64,000 nucleotides of DNA from Chloroflexota bacterium (GTDB lineage: Bacteria > Chloroflexota > Anaerolineae > Aggregatilineales > Phototrophicaceae). The translations under genes and the position numbers were made by a program. Positions 59,471 through 64,000 of the stretch are shown here, piece by piece. The stretch covers positions 248,001 through 312,000 of the forward strand of contig JAIUNI010000006.1 in assembly GCA_020161935.1 (NCBI GenBank), given 5' to 3'. A model generated the notes under the pieces. That model was not told the DNA's origin. It saw nothing but the letters and a program-made list of their open reading frames with translations, and ran no database searches. Position 1 is the stretch's first letter, and the number at the start of each line of letters is the position of its first letter.

Positions 59471-60616
59471 TTACGCCAGTTCGAGTTCGCGTTCCAGCTT
59501 GACCACCGACGGAATGGGGAAGCCGTTGAAGGCCACCGCATACTCGTTGGTGTATGCGCCTGTGTCGAGGAACATGAGGCGGTCACCAATATGGATTTCC
59601 GGCAGTTCCATATCACGGGCGACCACATCGCAGCTATCGCAGCTTGGGCCAGCCAGCGTGTAGTTCAACATTTCGCGGTCGTCCGCGTCAGCCGCCAGCA
59701 AGCGAATGACGGGCGGGAAGCCTTCGAAGGTTTCCATCAAGCCGTTGAATACACCAGCATCCAAGTACAGCCATTCTTGACCGTTACGCTTGGCCTTGCC
59801 GACGACGCTCGCCACCAAACGCCCGGATTCGCCGACCAGACCACGACCCGGCTCAAGGATGAGCATGGGGTTGGCGTTCGGGATGTACTGGCGCACGGCT
59901 TCCATCGTCAGATCGCCGATACCTTCAATCGTCGGGATACTCTTGTCATGGTAGTGACCCGCCGGGAAACCGCCACCGATGTCTAAAAAGTGGAAGGAAT
60001 GACCACAGGCTTCGGCACGCTGCCAAATTTCGCCGCACGCACGGATGGCGTTTACGTAGTTCTGCGGACGGAGGCACTGCGAACCGACGTGGAACGACAG
60101 GCCAATCGGGTCGAGGCCGTATTCCTTCGCCATATCGAACAGCCCTAATGCTTCATCACCGCTTACGCCGAACTTACCCGCCAGCGGCAGGACGCTGCCC
60201 TGATTATCGACGGCGAGACGCACATAGACGCGCATACCGGGCGCATACTTCGCCACCTTCTCGACTTCATAGGTCGAGTCCACAACCATCGCGTAGACAC
60301 CTTCTTCTTGCATCCGTTGGATGAAAACCGGGTGCTTAATCGGGTTACTGCAAATGATCTGTCTACCTGTCGCACCAACTGAAAGCGACCGTTCCAATTC
60401 AGCTAACGAAGCGATCTCCAGCCCGCCGCCCTTTTCCACCACCAACCGCATCACATCGGGGTTGGCATTGGCCTTGACGGCGTAGAAAATTTGACCACCC
60501 GGAAACGAGTCCAAGAACCGGTCATAGGTCTGGCTAATTTGTTCAAAGTCAAGCACTAAAGCGGGGGTAACAAGGTCTGGGTTTTGTACAGTGGTGTCCA
60601 TGCGGACAGTGTTCAT
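59471..60616 (-). CDS. Fold-III PLP-dependent ornithine-type decarboxylase
   Basis: This 381-residue alanine-racemase-fold decarboxylase has its PLP lysine in IFYAVKANANP (Lys 48), then FHVGSQC, the phosphate loop DIGGGFP, EPGRGLVGESG, and the C-terminal GPSCDSCDV (about 323-331) whose Cys/Asp contribute to the active site across the dimer. DxxD and the GPxCD motif favour ornithine (or lysine/ornithine) decarboxylase over diaminopimelate decarboxylase. It makes putrescine or cadaverine for polyamines. ATG 60616 was chosen; ATG 60601 is possible. Confidence 0.9.
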   Translation of the reverse strand: MNTVRMDTTVQNPDLVTPALVLDFEQISQTYDRFLDSFPGGQIFYAVKANANPDVMRLVVEKGGGLEIASLAELERSLSVGATGRQIICSNPIKHPVFIQRMQEEGVYAMVVDSTYEVEKVAKYAPGMRVYVRLAVDNQGSVLPLAGKFGVSGDEALGLFDMAKEYGLDPIGLSFHVGSQCLRPQNYVNAIRACGEIWQRAEACGHSFHFLDIGGGFPAGHYHDKSIPTIEGIGDLTMEAVRQYIPNANPMLILEPGRGLVGESGRLVASVVGKAKRNGQEWLYLDAGVFNGLMETFEGFPPVIRLLAADADDREMLNYTLAGPSCDSCDVVARDMELPEIHIGDRLMFLDTGAYTNEYAVAFNGFPIPSVVKLERELELA

Positions 60617-60671
60617 CGGCTTCTACGGGTCTCCTAATCTGGTGACAAATCACGAAGGGTATACAAGACGA

Positions 60672-60700
60672 AGGGGCGGCTCGTGTGCCACCCCTACTTT
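60672..60700. repeat. Hairpin repeat (GTAGGGGTGGC type)
   Basis: On the minus strand GTAGGGGTGGCAC-ACGA-GCCGCCCCTTCG forms a stem of the same GTAGGG-type family. The rest of the 335-base gap to 60951 is A+T-rich with nothing else recognised beyond probable promoters of the divergent flanking genes. Confidence 0.5.
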
Positions 60701-60951
60701 CTCAATTTTACAACCGAAATCGCTACGTGCAAGATAAAATTTCGGCGATTTCATTAAGACTTTCGGTGGATTTTGAATTCCCACGCAGCATCTTACATCT
60801 AGCATGATACGACAGCTTGCCACAAGCAATAACCCCACTTATCGGGGTTTTCAAAAGTTATTTTTCTCCTCACACTTTTCACAATTCTTACGGAATATTA
60901 TTGCGTTTTCTACACTAAAATTACATTACAACGAAATACGAGGGTTTTTAG

Positions 60952-61353
60952 ATGCCTTATAATATCTCATGGTTGGTAGAAAAGCGTGTCCTTTATACCC
61001 ATATGTATGGTTATATCACTGCGGAGGAACTTCGCTCACAAAAAGCGGTGGTCGAAAAGTTTATCGCGGAGAGCGAACATCTCCTACATATGATTAATGA
61101 TGCGGCCGAAACTACGGGAACGGATATGGGGCTGCGTGACCTGCAAAATATGCAGTATGCCAACGCCGCGAACCTCGGTTGGGCGATATATGTCAACCCC
61201 AACAAGCTGCACCGCTTCTTTGCCAGCGTCGTCACGCAGTTGAGTGGCAAACGCGGGCGGGAATACGCCACATTGGAAGAGGGGCTGCGCTTTCTTCAAG
61301 ATATGGATGATACGCTGCCCCAGCTTACGATGCCTATAAAATCAGCCTCCTAG
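60952..61353 (+). CDS. STAS-like (SpoIIAA-like fold) protein 1
   Basis: This 133-residue protein has a strand-strand start (YNISWLVEKRVLYTHMYGYI), then TAEELRSQKAVVEKFIAE (helix), LLHMINDAAE, and a second half with WAIYVNPNKLHRFFASVVTQLSGKRGREYATLEEGLRFL. Size and pattern fit a single-domain STAS/SpoIIAA-like protein. The gene at 62845 encodes a protein of the same layout. The function is unknown. The family is thought to work in membrane or signalling contexts, which is not shown here. Confidence 0.65.
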   Translation: MPYNISWLVEKRVLYTHMYGYITAEELRSQKAVVEKFIAESEHLLHMINDAAETTGTDMGLRDLQNMQYANAANLGWAIYVNPNKLHRFFASVVTQLSGKRGREYATLEEGLRFLQDMDDTLPQLTMPIKSAS

Positions 61354-61364
61354 CGCCGTTCCAA

Positions 61365-61571
61365 TCACGTTTGTGGGTTCATCGGCAAACACGGCTGAGG
61401 TTGTGTTTCCTGCCGCCTCAACTCGCCGAGCCATGCCCGCAAACGGGCGAATAATGATGGTCGGCAGGGTTTAGTTGCCTCCAAAATCGCTTGCGTCATG
61501 CGGGCGTATTCGCGTTCCGTAAGCATCTCACGGTTGCGGGCCAACCGATTTTCAATTTCGCGGTAATCCAT
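61365..61571 (-). CDS. Small basic hypothetical protein
   Basis: This encodes 68 residues from ATG 61571, with GAGGTAAAACGC upstream. It starts MDYREIENRLARNREMLTEREY, with further Arg-rich helix content (LFARLRAWLGELRRQE) and a Pro-rich tail. It is probably a soluble helical protein. No family is recognised. It converges on the STAS-like gene, with 11 bases between stops. Confidence 0.55.
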   Translation of the reverse strand: MDYREIENRLARNREMLTEREYARMTQAILEATKPCRPSLFARLRAWLGELRRQETQPQPCLPMNPQT

Positions 61572-61722
61572 GCGTTTTACCTCGTTACTCTTCCAATGGA
61601 TCGACCCAGTGTAGAGCGATTTCGAACCCTCGTGAACCTTTTTAGTTTTTACTAAATAGATATACAAGTAGCACAAAAGTGTTATAGGATGGGTGTGTAA
61701 CCTCGGAGAGAGATAAACGGCT

Positions 61723-62721
61723 GTGCTAACAATGGTTGTGATCAAGATTGATGTAACACCGACCGATCTGGCGAATATCCGCTTCGGTTATACACCGCTC
61801 ATGGAGTTAATGAGCAGCTACCGTGTGCTAAAGCGCCCCGAAAAACGCGCACTCTACCACCGATGGGCGGAAGAAGCCGACAACGCCATCCACGACATCG
61901 ACCTGCCCTACCTGCACACGATGGCGACAGTGCCGTTTTATATTCCTGACTTCTTGACGGCAACACCGGCTACGACCATCATCAATTTCGAAGATGAAAT
62001 CCAGCGGCTGCGTGAAGTACCGCTGGAAGTCCTTCGCAAAAATGTGGAATATGCCATGAAGATGGCTGGTGAGTCCGATATCCTGCGGCATTTCATCATT
62101 TACCCGCGCGAGGCGATGGAGTGCTTGATCGAGGAACTCCGTATCTACTGGCATCGCACCCTCGCCCATCACTGGTCGCACATGATGTCGGTGCTGGATG
62201 GCGATGTGCTGTACCGCGCCCGCAGCCTCGCGCTGGATGGCACGAAGGCGGTGCTTGAAGGGCTGCATCCCGAACTCCAGTTGGTGAAACATCAACTGGT
62301 TTATACGGGGTCGGAAAAGCCAGATTACGTGAAGAAGGACTACACACTCAACGGTACAGGCGTTCAACTCGTGCCGGGGATCTTCGTCTGCAACCTGACG
62401 TGGCAGATCGAACCCGAATGGCACCCGATGCTTTCCTACCAAGCACGTGGAACAGGCTTATGGTGGGTCGAGAATAAAGACATGCCGGACGAGTCGCTTG
62501 AAATCGCGCTCGGAAGCGGACGGGCGCGGGTTCTACGGATGCTGAGTACCCCCGCCAGTACGGGCGAAATCGCGCACTTCCTCGACATCACTGCCGGAGC
62601 CGCTTCCCAACACCTCAGCCGTTTGCAGCAGGCAGGGCTGACCGAGCCACGGCGCAGCGGGAAACGTGTGTACTACCACCTGACGCGCAGAGGGGAAAAA
62701 CTGCTGGCGTTGTTCGCTTAA
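61723..62721 (+). CDS. ArsR-type HTH regulator with DUF5937-like N-terminal domain
   Basis: This 332-residue protein has an N-terminal domain of about 240 residues resembling DUF5937 (LANIRFGYTPLMELMSSYRVL; VLRHF and VLEGLHPEL segments). A C-terminal winged helix (about 260-330) follows with RARVLRMLSTPASTGEIAHFLDITAGAASQHLSRLQQAGLTEPRRSGKRVYYHLT (in blocks). GTG 61723 follows GGAGAGAGA; ATG 61732 is the alternative. The 5' end is 152 bases from the divergent small gene. Likely a repressor with an unknown ligand. Confidence 0.88.
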   Translation: MLTMVVIKIDVTPTDLANIRFGYTPLMELMSSYRVLKRPEKRALYHRWAEEADNAIHDIDLPYLHTMATVPFYIPDFLTATPATTIINFEDEIQRLREVPLEVLRKNVEYAMKMAGESDILRHFIIYPREAMECLIEELRIYWHRTLAHHWSHMMSVLDGDVLYRARSLALDGTKAVLEGLHPELQLVKHQLVYTGSEKPDYVKKDYTLNGTGVQLVPGIFVCNLTWQIEPEWHPMLSYQARGTGLWWVENKDMPDESLEIALGSGRARVLRMLSTPASTGEIAHFLDITAGAASQHLSRLQQAGLTEPRRSGKRVYYHLTRRGEKLLALFA

Positions 62722-62844
62722 ACCTGCTTATGAAATGAATATCCAGCCAAGCGGCAATCTTACTATTGAATAATCATTACGATGCGTATAAGTTAGGCGC
62801 ATCCACTCATTTTACACGTGATGTTCCATCACTAACCGAGCATT

Positions 62845-63219
62845 ATGGGTCTTCAAGTTTTTTGGGAAGACGAAACCCGACAAATCATTCGCCAAGTTTA
62901 CGATATGACGTGGACGTGGGATGAGTACCTTGCAGCGTTCGAGAAAATCCGCCAGCTTGCGAGTGAAGTCGATCATCCGATTGGGATGATTGCGGAGTTG
63001 GAGAATATTAAGAATGTACCTCCGAATGCTGTCCTCTACGGGGCGCGGGGCATCCGCAGTCTACCTTCAAACCTCCTCCTTACCGTGATGGTCACGCCGT
63101 CCAGCCTCGCGCATTCCCTGCTCAAAGTGATTTTGTTCGCGGGACAGTTCGAAAATATCGTCACAGCCAAGTCGATTGAGGATGCACACCGGCTGATCGC
63201 GGCGAAGAATCAGAGGTAA
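62845..63219 (+). CDS. STAS-like (SpoIIAA-like fold) protein 2
   Basis: This 124-residue protein has the same plan as the 60952 gene product: VFWEDETRQIIRQVYDMTWTWDEYLAAFEKI, a GMIAEL segment, and a second half LLTVMVTPSSLAHSLLKVILFAGQ ending TAKSIEDAHRLIA. The fold assignment rests on this pattern, not on a close homologue. The stop is directly followed by an inverted-repeat element. Confidence 0.65.
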   Translation: MGLQVFWEDETRQIIRQVYDMTWTWDEYLAAFEKIRQLASEVDHPIGMIAELENIKNVPPNAVLYGARGIRSLPSNLLLTVMVTPSSLAHSLLKVILFAGQFENIVTAKSIEDAHRLIAAKNQR

Positions 63220-63437
63220 GGGCGCAAGGCCGTGCATAGGCATTCAGTTAAGCCATCTTGGCTCGGAATCTTCGGGTAAATCGTTGATTGTTTGCGCCGC
63301 ATGAGGCTAAAGCCATCCTGCTACCAGCCGGACAAGCGCACTCAAGGCGCTCCAAAATTCGACTGCAAACATCCGTCTCTATTGATTTTATCCCTGAGAA
63401 TTCCTTAGCTTAATGCCTATGCAAGGCCGTGCGCCCC
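63220..63437. mobile_element. Inverted-repeat element, MITE-like (33-bp arms)
   Basis: The left arm (63220-63252) starts GGGCGCAAGGCCGTGCATAG. The right arm (63404-63437), inverted, starts GGGCGCACGGCCTTGCATAG. The arms agree at about 29 of 33 positions and enclose about 150 non-coding bases. No clear target duplication was seen. It fills the gap between the STAS-like gene and the acetyl-CoA synthetase gene. Confidence 0.65.
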
Positions 63438-63452
63438 TACAGATATTATCGT

Positions 63453-64000
63453 TTAGTCTTCGAGCGTGCTGATGTCGCCTTCGGGCAGACCCTGTGCGCG
63501 TGCTTTGAGGACGCGGCGCATAATCTTGCCGGAACGGGTTTTAGGCAACGCTGATACAAACTCGATCCTACTGGGAACAGCGATAGGGCCAACCTCGTGC
63601 TTGATGTGTTCCTTGAGGCGGTCAACCAAGTCCTCGCTGCCGGTGAAGCCCTGACGGAGCAAGCAGTAAGCATAAATGACGTTGCCGCGTACTTCATCTG
63701 GAATACCGATAGCGGCGGCTTCAGCCACAGCCGGGTGGCTGACCAAACCCGATTCGATTTCGGCTGTGCCGAGACGATAACCGCTGACCTTGATGACATC
63801 ATCAATGCGCCCAATGACATGGAAATACCCATCTTCATCTTTACGGGCTGAGTCACCCGCCATATACCAATTGGTACCGGTATAAGCACTAAAATAGGTT
63901 TTGACCATCCGATCAGGATCGCCATAAATTGTGCGGAGCATTCCCGGCCACGGGTTCTTGATAACCAACTTGCCTTCGACACCCGGCGCACAGGATTTGC
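63453..64000 (-). CDS. acsA: Acetyl-CoA synthetase, 3' part only (start outside window)
   Basis: Only the C-terminal part is present; the frame is still open at 64000, where the codons read KSCAPGVEGKL before GVIKNPWPGM-like sequence. It contains NWYMAGDSARKDEDGYFHVIGRIDDVIKVSGYRLGTAEIES (in blocks), the hinge Asp/Gly region, and LPKTRSGKIMRRVLKA with the Lys (in SGK) that is acetylated in Acs enzymes. Full proteins have about 650 residues. The enzyme makes acetyl-CoA from acetate, ATP and CoA. Confidence 0.92.
   Translation of the reverse strand, partial: KSCAPGVEGKLVIKNPWPGMLRTIYGDPDRMVKTYFSAYTGTNWYMAGDSARKDEDGYFHVIGRIDDVIKVSGYRLGTAEIESGLVSHPAVAEAAAIGIPDEVRGNVIYAYCLLRQGFTGSEDLVDRLKEHIKHEVGPIAVPSRIEFVSALPKTRSGKIMRRVLKARAQGLPEGDISTLED

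Noticed and set aside
60617..60951. Riboswitch or leader RNA before the decarboxylase gene
   Set aside because: Only one REP-like hairpin near 60672 and A+T-rich promoter-like DNA are visible; no known riboswitch consensus was recognised.

Overview
This 64 kb window looks like chromosomal DNA of a Chloroflexota bacterium, most likely class Anaerolineae. That is inferred from secreted proteins with very long Thr-Pro-Asn linkers, ABC and glycosidase loci of the type common in that class, moderate G+C, and many dispersed hairpin repeats. No rRNA, tRNA, CRISPR array, prophage or replication origin was recognised. The first 1.2 kb and roughly 3.0-5.7 kb are visibly richer in A+T than the rest and carry accessory genes.

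Layout. 0-6 kb: end of an unrecognised gene, a MazF-type toxin/antitoxin pair, an AraC regulator with a DHFR-like reductase, three tandem secreted paralogues sharing a CAPPCWFG motif, and a small membrane protein whose frame is broken at CTT-TGA. 6-11 kb: a large secreted TolB-like propeller protein divergent from an OmpR-type two-component pair. 11-18 kb: alpha/beta hydrolase, ABC exporter, DUF1579-like protein, fatty acid desaturase, PhyH-type dioxygenase. 18-23 kb: Ig-like multi-repeat surface protein, DUF4397-like protein, VOC protein, many repeats. 24-27 kb: operon for a GDP-fucose synthase-like epimerase and two family 2 glycosyltransferases. 27-28.4 kb: ECF-like sigma factor plus a small HTH-like protein. 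28.4-40 kb: a glycan uptake and degradation locus (GntR/LacI-type regulator, Opp-type ABC importer, GH38 alpha-mannosidase), all on the minus strand, split by an ISAs1-family insertion. 40-47 kb: nitroreductase, PfkB kinase, GalT-like uridylyltransferase, PAS/GAF histidine kinase, WYL regulator. 47-54 kb: PT-rich secreted protein, SDR, FMN-binding protein, secreted propeller, nucleotidyltransferase-like protein. 54-64 kb: GH94/GH36-like protein, LON-domain protein, TrmA/RlmD methyltransferase, ornithine-type decarboxylase, two STAS-like proteins around an ArsR-type regulator, and the 3' end of an acetyl-CoA synthetase gene.

How the genes work together. The clearest functional unit is 28.4-40 kb. 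Removing the IS leaves regulator, binding protein, two permeases, two ATPases and alpha-mannosidase in one co-directional row, and a dyad of two 10-bp half-sites lies just upstream of the regulator. This reads as an inducible mannoside-type catabolic operon. The epimerase/glycosyltransferase operon points to fucose-containing surface glycans.

The most interesting non-coding structure is a MITE-like element of about 180 bp. One copy (42659-42833) has a perfect 8-bp target duplication, a close relative lies on the other side of the galT-like gene, and a more distant one is near 22.2 kb. There are also two tandem arrays (16.2-16.9 kb and 23.4-24.2 kb) built from CGCNRAG-type heptamers, and a 33-bp-armed inverted-repeat element at 63.2 kb.
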